Assembly: GCA_029817715.1 (NCBI GenBank)
Contig: JARUPY010000397.1
Location: 7,750,001-7,814,000, forward strand
Source: Melastoma dodecandrum
Taxonomy: Eukaryota; Streptophyta; Magnoliopsida; Myrtales; Melastomataceae
Direction: 5' to 3'
DNA length: 64,000 nt
Shown here: in pieces, positions 21,642 to 33,528 of the stretch
Position numbering within the stretch: the stretch's first letter is position 1
Layout of the letters: every line of letters begins with the position of its first letter
Position numbers and translations under genes: made by a program
The notes under the pieces: model-generated
Told to the model about the DNA's origin: nothing
Database searches by the model: none
The model's input: the letters and a program-made list of their open reading frames with translations, nothing else

Positions 21642-23671
21642 TGTTGGATCGTTTATGTACACTAAGAGGGGGGCGAATTAGTGTTTATCACTTTTTCGCC
21701 CTTTCTCGGTGTAAGCGGAAGCGTACTGTATCACAGCGGAGCGTTTCTCAGAATGAGAAATACCTTACTGTAACTGTTACGATTTTGTCGAGTAGGTTTT
21801 GGTACGAGTGTTGCGCGATCGTAATGGACACAGTGATTTATAGTGGTTCGGCCTTAATTGACCTACGTCCACTTTCCACCAACAAGGTGATTCCACTATA
21901 TAAAATAATGGGTGCAAAAAGCCCTTGCACTAGGCGTATGTTCCTCTCACAAAGTGAGATTTAGAATCCCGTACAATAGATGATCACTCCTGGCAACGGT
22001 CAGCTCCTCACACAGTGGACGTCTTCTCGTTTCCAGCAGAATGATGCTTATCCTCAGCAGTTGGTAGCTCAATGGATTCCACACAGCTCGTTGTCGCTTA
22101 ATATAAACCTGACTTATCAAAGAACACAGACAACGTTATGTTAGAGTATAAATCCTCACAGATAATTCCTTACGGTGAAGAATGTATTCTCAGAGAGCAG
22201 CTCGTTTCTGCTTCACAGCGAAGGATTGCTTCAGCACTTTATCGTTCAGCAGAGGATTTCCACACAGATCTTGTCTCTCCTTAAGATAAGCCTGCACTTG
22301 CTTAAGAGACAACCACAAAGTTGAACCACAAAGATCACGAAGATAGGAACCACAAAGATCACAAAGAAAACCACAAAGCCACTTAGAAGGTATTCGTCCT
22401 ACACTCAGTTTGGACGTGCACGGTTACCACAGCCGTGACTCACTGCACTGCACACCCAGTGCCTAGGGTGGAATTTTCCGATCCGTTGGCTTCCACGCAA
22501 CCTGCTTTACTAACCCTCTGTATCAGGCGTTGAAGACTTCTGCACAGCACCCCTGTGCTCGGGAGGAACTCTTTCCACTCCGGCGGCGTTCCCAACTCCT
22601 GCTCTACCCAGCAGGCACGAGACTTCTGGCGCGCACCCGCAAGTGCGCATCTAACTGCTCAAACTCCGTAGGCTCGAGACTTCCCTGCAAAAAAACACGA
22701 CAAGAACGGCTACTTGCCGATGGGTCAGCAACCGGTTACTGAATTCAGAGCAGGTATTCATTTAGCTTCCCTCAGACGATTCGCCGGCTGCTCGTTGAAC
22801 GCACCGAGGACACCTAGTCCCTCTCAGACGATCAAAGGATCTGACCTCAGCCCCTTGACACTCTCACACGCAGCTTGCAAGAGAAATAACCTGGAGACAC
22901 TTAGCATCTTCCGCTCTTCGTCGACGCACAAAGCTCACACAGACCACACAGACCACACAGATCACACAGACCACACAGACGCACAAAGGCCGAGAGAAAA
23001 TGTCGTCCTTGGTCTGATTATAACGGAGAAAGAAGCATAAGGGACGTCCAGGCAATCTTCGAGATTTGTTGCCAAAACTGGCAGCCAGGATTCAGCAACT
23101 GTCTGCTCAACGTTTGCTGTGCCATAGAAGGAAAGACACCAATGGTAACTTCCTTTACTCATCTCAATCAAATAGATTATTTCCAATCTCTAACATCATA
23201 TCTAATTGATTATGATAATTAAATATATTTAATTTGATATTTTCTCCCATTACAGCGAGACGTTGCTGCAGAAGATTAGAGAAATATTTTGTTTCCAAAA
23301 ATAACAATTAGAAAGGTAATCTCATTTTATTTGTTGCCTAAGTGCTTATGATAAAATCATTAGGCTACGTTAAATGAACCTAGACACTCAGAATAATTTA
23401 TCTGAGATAGATTAAAATAAATCTTAGAATAAATCGTGATTATTAAAAATATGTTTCCATATTTTCAATTTTTATGCGTAATATCACAGTAACAGTGTAC
23501 CGGAACGCAGTAATATATAGCGATTACTAGCTGTGGTTCAGCAACGCATTGCTCAAGCTCCTCACTAAGAATGAACACATAACTTGTGAAACATTACTAC
23601 TGACCACCAGTAACATGTCGCTTACCACCAGTAACATGTCGCTTAAGTTCATCATCAAAACCAGGTCAACA
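21642..23671 (-). repeat. Sirevirus 5' LTR (right copy)
   Basis: 2030 bp. It is nearly identical to 12633-14641 and exactly 21 bp longer, because CCAGTAACATGTCGCTTACC is duplicated in tandem near 23608-23645. Confidence 0.92.
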
Positions 23672-24700
23672 AACCTCCCCTTTGATTTTACTTTGAACCG
23701 CTGTGCGTTTTCTGTGGTTAGTGGTTGTTTTATCATAATGAACGTCAAGTGTTCCATCATGTATAGCATCCCCATCGAAAGCCAGATATTTTTGGTGACC
23801 CTATTACATTTTTTGGTGTCTGGGAAGGAGGCAAGCTTAGCCGTCGTATATTAGTTTAGTCTCGAGGAACTGTCCCTGAACATTAGCAAATACATGAAAC
23901 TCTCATCTGTACTTGTGTCGTTCCAACCTTTTAAATTCTTTTACTAATTCACTTGGATGTTTTCCCATGCGGTAGCTCGAGCTCCAGGGGAATAATCAAG
24001 AATGTGGATCCCTTAGACTATCCCCAGTTTATTCATGTTCACAGCCCATATTGTTTTGCACGTCCTGCTGCCCGTTGACGTCACTGTGATGGACATTTTC
24101 TGCAGGCTTGTTCGAACGATAACGACGATGTGGAGCAGATGGATAGAGAGAAGGTGAAAAGGAAGAAAAGTAAAGGGATGAAGAAAAACAAGCGGAAGAA
24201 CAAGAAATAGAAGAAGAAGGAAAACAAAAGAAAGGTATTGTATTGTTATGCGATCTCATGTATACTCTTTGTTGGCTCATTTTCTTCGGAGGGACTCGCA
24301 TATCCTATCGCGACCCTCACTACTCAACATGCGAAACGTCGCCGTTTCCTCCGCAGGTAGAGGAAGAAGAAGCGGGTGTTATCTGGGGAAGAAGCTGACA
24401 CGGGGACGGTGTGGGATGGTTCGGTTGCTCAACGACACAAACGAACCATGATGGCGAACGGTGACAGGTGCCAGTGATAAACTAGGAAAAATAAAGGATA
24501 ATGATGAATCAACCTTCGGATATAAGCTATGCCACCACCGAAGAATGGACGTGCTCTGCCTGGATTGCGTACGGATACAGCAACAATACCACCGTATTTG
24601 AACTTCGGGTTGAACGATACACCGGACCGGATACAGCTACGCACCACCGATGTAATGAACGCTCGTAATATAGCCACAAACGGAATCCATACCGAGTGAC
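23672..24700. other. Unassigned region with a possible terminal exon
   Basis: About 1 kb with no recognisable domain. A weak candidate is 24106-24210 (plus): after a TTTTCTGCAG acceptor-like site, a 34-codon frame begins ACSNDNDDVEQMDREK, continues as a Lys/Arg-rich tail and ends in TAG. This may only reflect A/G-rich DNA. Nothing else could be assigned. Confidence 0.3.
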
Positions 24701-25389
24701 AAGAGAAAGAAAGACTCAAAGAGTTTATGTGGTTGATTCAAATTCAAGATAAGTTGAGCTCAACTCTTACAAGACAAGGGCTTATATAGGACGCCAATAG
24801 AAAAGATATTAAGGGAAACAAAAAAAATATAAGATAGCAAATTCAAAAGATAAGGAAGGAAAATTTATTATTTCTCCAACAAGATCTGAAAAGTTCGTGG
24901 GCATGGTAGTGGAGCATGTGCAACCCTTGGGCTGCAAGTTGTCAGACCTTAGTCGTCAGATCGTAATCGCCTCTTGGGATTCTCGTCGCTTCAGGTCCTT
25001 CGCCTGACAGTGTCGCTTCGCCTTGAGCTTTGCTCCTTCGCCGATTGCTCGATTTGCCCGTTTAAGCAACGTGAGATCCTCTTGTCGCTTGGTCGACGAA
25101 GTCAAGGCGTCGCCATCACCAAACTTGTCGCTCAGGCTCATCCATCTACGCGCATGTGATGGCGTGATGGCGCAGGTACCCTTTCATCACGAGGTTACAT
25201 TTATCGTTCAACCCACATAATTATCAAATCGAGATGTCAAAACAATCCAAATAAAATATCATTCAAACTTGAACAGGTTAGCATTGTCTCATATATAATA
25301 ACACGACAACGGTTTAAGAAACCATAAATCAGTAATTGATTATATCCCAACAAAATAAAATAACAAAAAACTAATATAATATTCTAGCA

Positions 25390-25403
25390 TTCTCCCACTT
25401 GGG
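25390..25403 (-). other. Polypurine tract of the non-coding LTR element
   Basis: TTCTCCCACTTGGG on the plus strand is CCCAAGTGGGAGAA on the minus strand, placed directly inside the left LTR end at 25389. Confidence 0.5.
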
Positions 25404-25899
25404 TGGTGATCAATTACAAAGCTTTAAAGCAAACATTTTAGTTTTGAAAATGACTCTGGAGTTGCGTTTAATTATGTACAAAGGACAATATACGAGACAA
25501 TATCTCAAAAAACAACCTTGACCATCAACGGTAATAGCACTAAACCATAGCCATCATCACACCATTCAACGGTGTTGGACAACCATGATCACAAGCGCCA
25601 ACAATCGCCAATGGGTTAATGTGGCGATGTAGCCGAAAATAACATCTCTGAAGTGATCTAAATGATGTTATTTTCGGTCGGTTATCATCGTTTTGTAACT
25701 TTATGCCTACAATGAGCTAGAAATACAATCGAGAAAAACTGCTTTGTAACATGTCTCGTAAACCTTAATGTGCACAAACTATATAGTGTTTTATTTCAGA
25801 CAAACTATAAGGACAAAGCTGTCATACTCAAGACCAAGCACCAAGTCTCAAGATTTTCTTTAATAATCAAATAACTATATAACATTTACATTTATCTAA

Positions 25900-26260
25900 A
25901 GTCAAATTGCACAATCTGTAACTTTTATACTTCCGAAAAATCAAAATACCCATATGTAACCTTAATACTTCAAAAGAGCCAGATGAAATGAATTCCCTTC
26001 GTAACCTTAATATTTCACAAAGTCAGAGAAAACACTTTCTCTAACTTGAATACTTAGTGAAAGCGGAGTAGCCATCCGTAATCTTAACAATTCGAAGAAA
26101 TTGAATGAAATATACTATCAAGCATCTCAACAACTTTAATGCTCCACCGAGGTAAAAGATAATGCTCTGAAAGTTGTATACCTTGGTGAAACCAGAGAAA
26201 CTAACTGTTACCATTACACTTTCAATAAGCCAGATGAAATAAATTGAGCATTAATGCTCT
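25900..26260. repeat. Degenerate tandem repeat in non-coding internal region
   Basis: Six or more imperfect units of about 50-65 bp share a core like GTAACCTTAATACTTC followed by a CCAGATGAAA/TCAGAGAAA-like word (25915, 25955, 26010, 26045, 26085, 26125, 26205 approximately). Units are too diverged for an exact period. Confidence 0.55.
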
Positions 26261-26984
26261 GTATGTCTCTAAACATAAATCCCATGAGAACTGTAAAGTC
26301 ATATGAGACATACAAACTTGATATAACCAATATGCTCAAGGTAGACACCAAATCTTGAGACTTTTTGTTGAATGGTGTTGATGATGAGCCTTGATGTTGT
26401 GCGAAACAGAAATCAACCATCTACAATACAGAAGCTATTCCTAATGAAAACCTTCTCTAAAGAAATATTTTTATGTAATTAATAAATAATTACGAAATTA
26501 AAAGTGAAATTTCATGGGAATTATCAAAATTAATTAAGATAATTATCTAATCGAAATCAAATGATTTGGCTCCTAAAAAAATTAAATAAATAATATATTT
26601 TCAATTGATGGCAATAAATTATCTATTTATGGAATGTTCTACAAGATTGATTATATATCATTCGAATCATGTTTTCCATTAATAATTATTTTTTGGATAA
26701 CAAGACATGTTAGTTGTCCACATTCATCAAAATAATTATCATGGAATTGGCAAATTAACATTTGAAAATAAATTTTCCATTCATAGAAGGTGATTTTTAA
26801 TTTGTAACCTTCTACAACGTTAATCAGATTTGATTAAATTAAATTATTCTTAATCAGGTTTCATTCCCAACGAAAACTTATCAATGAAAATTAATATCAA
26901 TGATTTATTCATGTACCATTTCCGTGTAGAAGCTATATTAGTCAAATGTACTTTCTATGCTTAGCCTTTGTTTGTTGTGTTATA

Positions 26985-27560
26985 TAGGGATTCATACGCA
27001 TTATAATATATGTGGGAGAAATAGTTGACAGACGTGATAGTGTGCTAAGAGCTTGTAAGAGTTCATTATTTTGAGTTTTGTTAGTCACACATCACGAACT
27101 TAACCTGAGACTGGAGAGTTGGTGAAGCCTTTTGGAGGGGGGGAATGACCTGGGGTCCCAGTGGGACTCTATTGGAGGCTACGGGAAAGCATTGGAGGAG
27201 ACGGTGAGTGACTGACCAGTTTTTGCAGGACCTCGGTACATGGGTTACTGGGCATGGAGGACACCGCCAGAGAAAAATGTCTAAAGGGAAGTCGCAGCTG
27301 GTTGCTGTGCAGGCGAGGACACCGCCCGAGGAAAAAATCCAAAAAACAATTGGTTACTATTGTTAGTCACGTTAGCCCGTGCAAGGATTCACCTTTGGTG
27401 CAAAACCTGCTAATCCGTGAACTGTAAAAGGTTGATCGTGCATCACCTTATGTAGTTGTTAATACGTTTCGTTTTCATGATAACTATCCATATTCTGGGT
27501 GTGAATGGACGTAGGCAAAACATGCTGAACCACTATAAATTTTTGTGAGTCATACGAATC
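26985..27560 (+). repeat. Possible copia LTR fragment
   Basis: Near 27505-27545 the plus strand reads GGACGTAGGCA...GAACCACTATAAATTT, a signature often seen in the R/U5 part of plant copia LTRs. Upstream is a G-rich block with two GAGGACACCGCC copies (27259 and 27314). It may be a fragment nested in the non-coding element. Boundaries are not defined. Confidence 0.35.
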
Positions 27561-29403
27561 ATTTTAAAATCAGTTCCATACATTATGCGTTACGGAAGCC
27601 TGTCTGAAAGGTTCTTATGTAAGCTATCTTCCGTTGCATGTTTTGTCAAAAAGGAGTTAAAAATTCTTAATTCGATTTTAATAATAATTCGTCCCCTATA
27701 GTGTAACACTTTTAACCATGTATACATAACGTAAATGGCAGTCATGAATGAACATCAAAACAAACAAATACATGTATTAAACATGTGTCCAAAATTATTG
27801 TCCACAAACATGTCTATGGAATAAGACATAAATTTGAGGCTCCCATTAACTAAATAAATCACATAACAACCACACAAAATAACAACAAGGGCTAACTCAA
27901 CTCAAAATGGTATTTCTCTTTGGTTAGCCATCAACTGATATCGTGGTACTAAAATTAATCACCATTGTTCATTCCTTTCAATAATAATAAATTAATCATG
28001 TAACAGCGGTGTATAAATCAAACCTTTCAGTCTAACAAGATATTCTTAATAACTAGTGGCTTCCACAACCCAAAGTCGGGCAAAGTTAAAAAGACCATCA
28101 ATAACAACTCTCACGGATTAAAATAATAACATGTCAAAGTGCGCTTACAACTATTGTAATACATATTGCATGTAAGCCGTCTTCACAAATCTCAACAAGC
28201 GAGTCGTTTTGACGACCAAACACCTGTATCATGATGTGCAATCGTGCGATACATCGGACTCACATGTGCAATACTCCCGAATAAATAAACCTGGGTACGG
28301 ACTTTATCCAAATTTATGCCCTTAATCCTTTGCGTCAAGATATGACTCAATCGCCCTCAGGTAAACATGAAGCAACATGAACCATTCAATTTCATAAAAG
28401 AATTGGCGACAAACTATCCCAAAATTTAAATTGCCAGAAGGAGACATCAATCGCAAGGTTTGATCATCAGTTCATGTTTGACCTTATAAACGAACATCAA
28501 CGTGTTGAGCCTTCACATCAAACTCCCGATTAAATTAATCTTATAATATAAGAGATTTAATTGGTCGATATGTAAAAAAAAGAAAATGAAATTATTTCTC
28601 AAGAAAGAAGAGAAATCACGAGCAAGGTTAGCATTTCAGAATCGACACGAATTTCAGGCATGAAATTTGCATTCTTGATTTTATATCCATGTCCACGACT
28701 CGAAAACGTCAACTTGATCATTAGAAATGGGTTTACAAATCATAAACCGAGTATTAATTTGTCTTAGTCCAAGAAAGTCGAACCGCAACAAGTAATTGGT
28801 AAGATTATTTAAACTACCAAACAATCAATACCTTAATTTTAAAATTTCTTTCCAAACCCATAAGAAGCCCAAATAAAATCAGGCATTGATCCAGAAATAA
28901 AACTCTCGTCCAATCCATCGACGCAAAATAATCATCCAACAAATGTAATTCATTCACGATAATTTTTTCTTGGATACGTGTGAAATGTTAACTTGTCGTA
29001 AAAACGAATTACCTTGGCTTGGATACTACAAAAATCTCGTATAATTCATGATTGCCGCAATCGAATTTTAGACATGATTAAAGCCTGATTTTAATTATTG
29101 GAGCACTTTTTTGACGACGTCGGTAAAAAGGTAATGCAAAAGTCGGTGTCCCTCCCTAACTTTCCGACGGCCGATGAAGCGTGTCTAGGGCAAGTGAGAG
29201 TACCTAATATATGACAGACACTTCAGTTACGGACTTATATTGATACTGGGCCTATGTTTTACAACCCACATTAATATCAAACCAAGATGTCGCAAAATAA
29301 GATTAGCCAAACGGAATATCATTTCTTAACACAATCCGTTTAAGAATAGCCAATAAAATTTTATAATAATTAAAACTAAAATAAAATTTCAAGAAAGACA
29401 GCA

Positions 29404-29767
29404 CTGTTCGACTTCTCCTCTCCTTGTCATGTGACAAGTACAAGATCCTCAACAAAGAACCTAATACGAAAACGATTTCTTCCACTGATTACTTTCAAAT
29501 CGAGCTCCAAGTTTACGGATAAAATGAGAAGGATTAAGGTAGATAGTGATCTTGCCCTTCACTATCAGACCACACCTTGGTTCTTTGTGATGTACAGATA
29601 CCCCTCCCTCTTGTTGATGAGAAGAAGAAAGTCATTGATGATGTTGACAAAGACCGGTGACATGCCATTGACGCATCAATAATACGTATAATGAAGAGGA
29701 CCTAATCACTCGAGACTACTTGGAGAGGGCCAAGCACAACCCCAACCTGTTCAGATACTTGGCATGA
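29404..29767 (+). pseudogene. Cullin-1 C-terminal fragment
   Basis: Matches the end of plant cullin 1, the SCF ubiquitin-ligase scaffold. In order: a damaged start, then [60 protein letters not shown] and, in another frame, [20 protein letters not shown] followed by YLA and a stop at 29765-29767. A GT...AG interval at 29539-29597 (59 bp) falls exactly between RIK and IPLP, so an intron is retained and the copy came through DNA, not mRNA. A CGA-like codon has become TGA after DKDR, and about 40 codons, including the neddylation-site region, are deleted after RIMK. It is not functional. Confidence 0.85.
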
Positions 29768-30504
29768 TTTTGCCTAGCCGGTTGGTTCCTTCTTTTGAGG
29801 TGAACCTCAACTCCTGTTCCTAAGAGCCCTCAGATCCCCAAGATGAATGACCATGTAAATTCTTTTTCGCTTAGTCATTTATAATCCTGATCTTATGGTT
29901 GTTTGGGTAACCTTTTCTGTTCGCAGCTATTGGTTTCTTTACGATTGTTGTTTCCATCTTTTTGGTTCGTCGGAAATTTCTCGGTTTAAGATTGATTCTC
30001 GAGTTAACATATTGCTTTTCGCGACGTTTGGTAGATAAAAATAGTTCGTAATGGTTATAGCGATAGGAAGTACTTATTGATATGTCAGATGGTGACCGAT
30101 CTTTGTGCTGGTGATGACGTTGCTCCAAGTACCATTTACCCAGGCGAACACGCCTTCTTCTTAGTGTTCGTGGTGACGGAGTCATTTGGCACGCCCTTTT
30201 TGAACTTCACGGACTCGTTATGTCACTTACCAATCGGCCTATAAATTTGTTTATAAGAAAGATGTAAGAAAATGACGAGGATTGTGACTTACTTTACGAA
30301 ATATTTTGCGAAATATGTCGGTTAAACTCAAAATTCATTAGAAATAAGTCGGTCAAAGTCGAAATTCCTTGACTAATACTCGTCTCCCAATTTTTTTAGA
30401 TGAATTCTTTGAAAATTGAGTTTTTGCAAAATCTTTTGCACGTTATTAGGTAGTAATAACTTGTCAACACATGATTACATGAGATATTAAAAATGAGATA
30501 TTAA
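29768..30504. other. Spacer after cullin fragment
   Basis: Possibly the old 3' flank of the cullin gene. No ORF, repeat or motif of note seen. Confidence 0.4.
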
Positions 30505-30720
30505 AAACGATAAGCAACTAGGACGTTTTTTTTTTAAACGATAAGCAACTAGGACGTTTTATATAACAACAGAAGGATTACAAGAGACAACTAAGATGAC
30601 AAAAGACATTTTTTTAAAAAACGATACGCAACTAGGACGTTTTTCATAACAACAGAAGGATTACAAGAGACAACTAAGATGACAAAAGAAGGATTACAAG
30701 AGACAACTAAGACGTTTTAC
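30505..30720. repeat. Local tandem/direct repeat cluster
   Basis: ACGATAAGCAACTAGGACGT occurs at about 30508 and 30539 and, with one change, at about 30621. AACAGAAGGATTACAAGAGA occurs at about 30569 and 30651, and a shortened copy of the same run at about 30689. This is a slipped array of roughly 80-bp units with truncated copies. No ORF. Confidence 0.8.
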
Positions 30721-30729
30721 ATAGTATTA

Positions 30730-31560
30730 TAATACAGGAAACGTTTTGAGTACCAGATCAGGAATTTTCGGTACATGTTATAATTCTGGAGTTTAGTCCA
30801 GCCTTTTCGACAAAGATCACTAGGATCCATGTACCAGCCTTTTTCTGGGTCGGTAGAAACTGCAAATGCAAGCTGACAGTGGATAGACTATAAAATACAT
30901 TTTTGGGTTTTTCTTTTGTAATAATAATTTAGAAAGTTGAGGGCACGACCAATTCTTTTAAGAAAACGAGGACACTTCCATCTGGGTTCTCCAAATTCTT
31001 CTCGATCGAGTCTAAGTCGACGAAAATGACTTTGGAGAATTCCACATGGGGGAAACTTTGGTTTACTATCTTTAAGAGTTCTTCTAGGAGGTCTCATCGG
31101 TTTTCCCGCTTTCCAAGCTGTCTGTGCCTGTGGCTTATGACCCGTAGCCGATGGCAATACGACTACGAAAGCTTTACGGACCTACCTTCCTGGGAATCTC
31201 CTGGAAAATTCTTAACTATAGTAAAGCATTGGAAATCTGAAGTTTTACTGGAGAAGATACAGAGTCCAGATAAAGGATAACACATATAAAGTGGAAAACT
31301 GGGAATAACAGAAATATAAGACAATTAAACAAGAGAGTGCAATCTTAAGGAAGCTCGGATATATCATAATGAGAAAAGATATTTTTGGGATTTTTGAGTT
31401 TTGTAAATGTTTTTGGGTTTATCGAAGGTAGAGAGATTTGTTTGAGAGAGTTTAGAAAACTAGTACCGCCTTGCCTTTGTTATTGCCCGGGGGAGTGTTT
31501 AATTGCTCATGGGTATGGAGAAAACTGGAAATTTTATTTCTCTTCTGGTTTTTTCTCCGT
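30730..31560. other. Unassigned, possibly viral leader sequence
   Basis: Lies downstream of the TATAAATAG promoter of the pararetrovirus (minus strand), where a long leader is expected. Short ORFs occur on both strands (for example 31026-31280 plus), none with a recognisable domain. Viral or host origin cannot be settled from this sequence. Confidence 0.3.
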
Positions 31561-31585
31561 GTCCCTTACAACTTACAAGAGAAGG

Positions 31586-31696
31586 CTATTTATACAACAA
31601 ACCGAAAAACTACACTAGGTCGTGGGTAAGCCACGTTACAACCTTATCTTTTCAGTAATTCCCTAAGGGATGTGCACGATGAGTCATCATCTTATC
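31586..31696 (-). promoter_or_regulatory. Pararetroviral promoter-like region
   Basis: On the minus strand, going downstream: GATAAG (31696-31691), TGACTCA (31686-31680), an ACGTGGC G-box-like core (31636-31630) and TATAAATAG (31594-31586). This order of activator words and a strong TATA box just after the last ORF is the layout of caulimovirid full-length-transcript promoters. Activity is not implied. Confidence 0.5.
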
Positions 31697-31740
31697 TCTT
31701 AAGGAATCTTTGTGTCCTTTTAGCACATGGGGTACTATTC

Positions 31741-32859
31741 TTAGTCTTCATTTGGTTTTGGACGCTTTCTGTGCTTTCCGTGTGGGGTCATCTTTCTTGC
31801 CGACAGTGTTTTGGGCCTTGAGGATGATGAAGATGGGCCTGATGTTGGGCCTGTCGGGGAGAAGTTTTGAAACATGTCTTCTGCTATGACGTCCCAATCC
31901 GGTTGTTCTTGGACAAAGTTTTCAAGGGCCTGTGATAGGTTCCAAACATGTGTTATGTCAATTTTAGCAATCTTATCAAGAATAAGATCCTCTTCTGATA
32001 ATGGTGAAATTGCATTTTGCTGGTAGAGTTTCTCTGTGAGGCACTTTCTATTATACAGAATATCTCTGTATTCTGGATCCTTATCATCAAATGTTGGCGG
32101 TATGGACCATGGTGCTGGGATATGATCATCTACTTCAAAATGTCCATAATGTATAGCCATTGAATGAGGAAGGCATGAAAAATTGTCGACCGTATTGATG
32201 GATACCAAAGAGGTGACTTGGTCATCATAATGCCAGGCTCTATGAAGAAGATATGTGGAGTAAACCGTGATTCCTGGCCATTTCTGAAATCGATATGCCT
32301 GTTCTTCAAACCAAACCTTCCATTGGAATAATGGGGCAAACCAAGTTAAAATGTCAGCAAGGTGAGCATGAGGGTATGCTGATGGGGAATATGAGAATAG
32401 ATCCCCAAATTGTTCCAGATACTGAAGCATTTCCAACGCTGGGAATTCGAAGGCAATAGTATGTGCATGAAAGAAATACCAGAAAAACCACTTTAATTCA
32501 ATGGGGAATCTCTCTGTGGGTGGTATAGGAAAAACTTGTAGAAATGGACAAGTAGGATGGAGTCCATCTCTGGGGAAGAAGAGTTGTCCATACTTCCTGA
32601 AAATGTTTGTCAAATAATATTGCATCTGTGAGTAAGAATGAGAGATTATTTCCATAGCACAATCGAAACGGAAGATGGTATTCCACTTGTGTATTTCAGG
32701 TGGTAAAGATGTGGAATAGTGTTGCCTTGGCTTTGCTTGAATATGGGTGGTGAACATAGCCTGTAACTTTGGATATTCTAGGAGATGTGGATTGACCGTA
32801 TCAAAGGGTCTGGATAGAAAATCTGCAACCACATTAGATGTTCCTTTGATGTGTCTCAC
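31741..32859 (-). pseudogene. Pararetrovirus RNase H end and C-terminal extension
   Basis: The first ~17 residues (HIKGTSNVVADFLSR) are the closing motif of RNase H. About 350 residues follow that match no domain I know. They are rich in aromatic residues (WFFWYFFHAHTIAFEFP) and end in a Ser/Lys/Pro-rich basic tail. The frame is the same as 33528-32893, from which it is separated by one TGA at 32893-32895. It is open for 372 codons with no damage, which argues that it was constrained until late. Role unknown. Confidence 0.65.
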
Positions 32860-32892
32860 TGAGTAGGAGTATTGTGAAAACCACTGAGACAG

Positions 32893-33528
32893 TCACAGAA
32901 GCTGAGCATTAGGTATCTTTTTTGTGCTGATGTTCATCATTGAGTCAAAAGATTTGAAATATGTCTCTACCAGAAAATGATGTCCCGCTAAGTGAAATTC
33001 AAACCTTTTGATCCCATATTTAACAGCTAAGATTTCCTTGATGCTGGAATGGTAATGCTGTTCTCCCTTACTGAACTTGCCAGATTTGTAGGCGCAAATC
33101 TTTCTTGTGTTATTCTTTTCTTCAATAAGGATGGCTGCCCAAAATTCATTACTGGCATCAGTCTGTAGGACTCGGATTCCATCAGATGGGATCTGCAAAG
33201 GTGGTAAATTCTGCAGAGTCTTCTTTAAGTATTGGACTGCTTTGGTTTGTTTGTGAGTCCATGGAGCTGCATTCTTTTTTAGTTGAGCTTCTAAGGGGCT
33301 GGTGTATTGACTGATTCCTGGAACGAAATCTCGCAGATAGTTAACGATGCCTAAAAATTGTTGTACCTGTTTCTTTGTAAGAGGGGAGTCTGGAAATTTA
33401 AGCAATTCCTGTGCAATGTGGGGTCCTGGGTAATATTGTCCATTTGCAAGGCGCATTCCTAAGAAATCAATGGTGGTAGTGCATAGCTGGATGAATACCC
33501 AATTGCCAAAATCCACTTTTAAGGTCAA
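32893..33528 (-). pseudogene. Pararetrovirus RT thumb and RNase H
   Basis: Starts in the wrong frame over the deletion join, then from about 33460 shows the RT thumb/connection (LGMRLANGQYYPGPHIAQEL, LGIVNYLRDFVPG) and RNase H (VLQTDASNEFWAAIL, SSIKEILAVKYGIKRFEFHL). The RNase H Asp and Glu positions visible here are kept. Ends at an in-frame TGA. Confidence 0.85.

Larger units (their letters stand above)
12633..23671 (-). mobile_element. Sirevirus-type Ty1/copia retrotransposon
   Basis: An 11,039-bp element on the minus strand. LTRs are 12633-14641 (2009 bp) and 21642-23671 (2030 bp), with TGTTGGATC...GTCAACA ends. The target duplication AACCT (12628-12632 and 23672-23676) is perfect. The two LTRs differ by scattered single bases and a 21-bp duplication, so the insertion is fairly recent. 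PBS is of initiator-Met type and the PPT abuts the 3' LTR. Gene order is gag, PR-INT, RT-RNase H, then a third ORF. Long LTRs, a gag with CFECNKPGHL-type knuckle and an extra ORF after pol are the marks of the Sirevirus (SIRE1/Maximus) lineage. A few stops and one gag-pol frameshift prevent full expression. Confidence 0.92.
24700..29403 (-). mobile_element. Non-coding LTR element (LARD-like), decayed
   Basis: A polypurine tract on the minus strand (CCCAAGTGGGAGAA, plus 25390-25403) follows a sequence ending ...ATTCTAGCA at 25389, as at a copia-type 3' LTR. At the other end, 29031-29403 resembles the end of that LTR (CAACCCACAT...TATCAAA...GAGATGTC at 25214-25250 and a similar run at 29261-29300). 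A degraded copia-like PBS (rc of TTGGATACTACAA, near 29014-29026) precedes it. The 3.6 kb between holds no protein domain, only AT-rich sequence with degenerate repeats. The left LTR start (24700) is a guess; the right end is set by the cullin fragment beginning at once. Confidence 0.5.

Noticed and set aside
22714..23040. ORF with HTDHTDHTD repeat
   Set aside because: Translation of the CACAGAC microsatellite in the Sirevirus LTR; the same run is in the other LTR and has no coding sign.
24429..24719. 96-codon minus-strand ORF starting MSLSFSCHSVWIPF
   Set aside because: No homology pattern recognised; lies at the uncertain edge of the non-coding LTR element and could be chance.
26985..27560. 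G-rich block as a structured ncRNA
   Set aside because: The GGACGTAGGCA...CCACTATAAA signature fits an LTR fragment better; no tRNA or snRNA box was found.
29871..30185. 104-codon basic minus-strand ORF
   Set aside because: Arg/Lys bias follows from the T/C-rich plus strand behind the cullin fragment; no domain.
30888..31280. Opposed ORFs considered as a small viral protein
   Set aside because: Neither frame shows a caulimovirid motif; both are under 90 codons and overlap each other.
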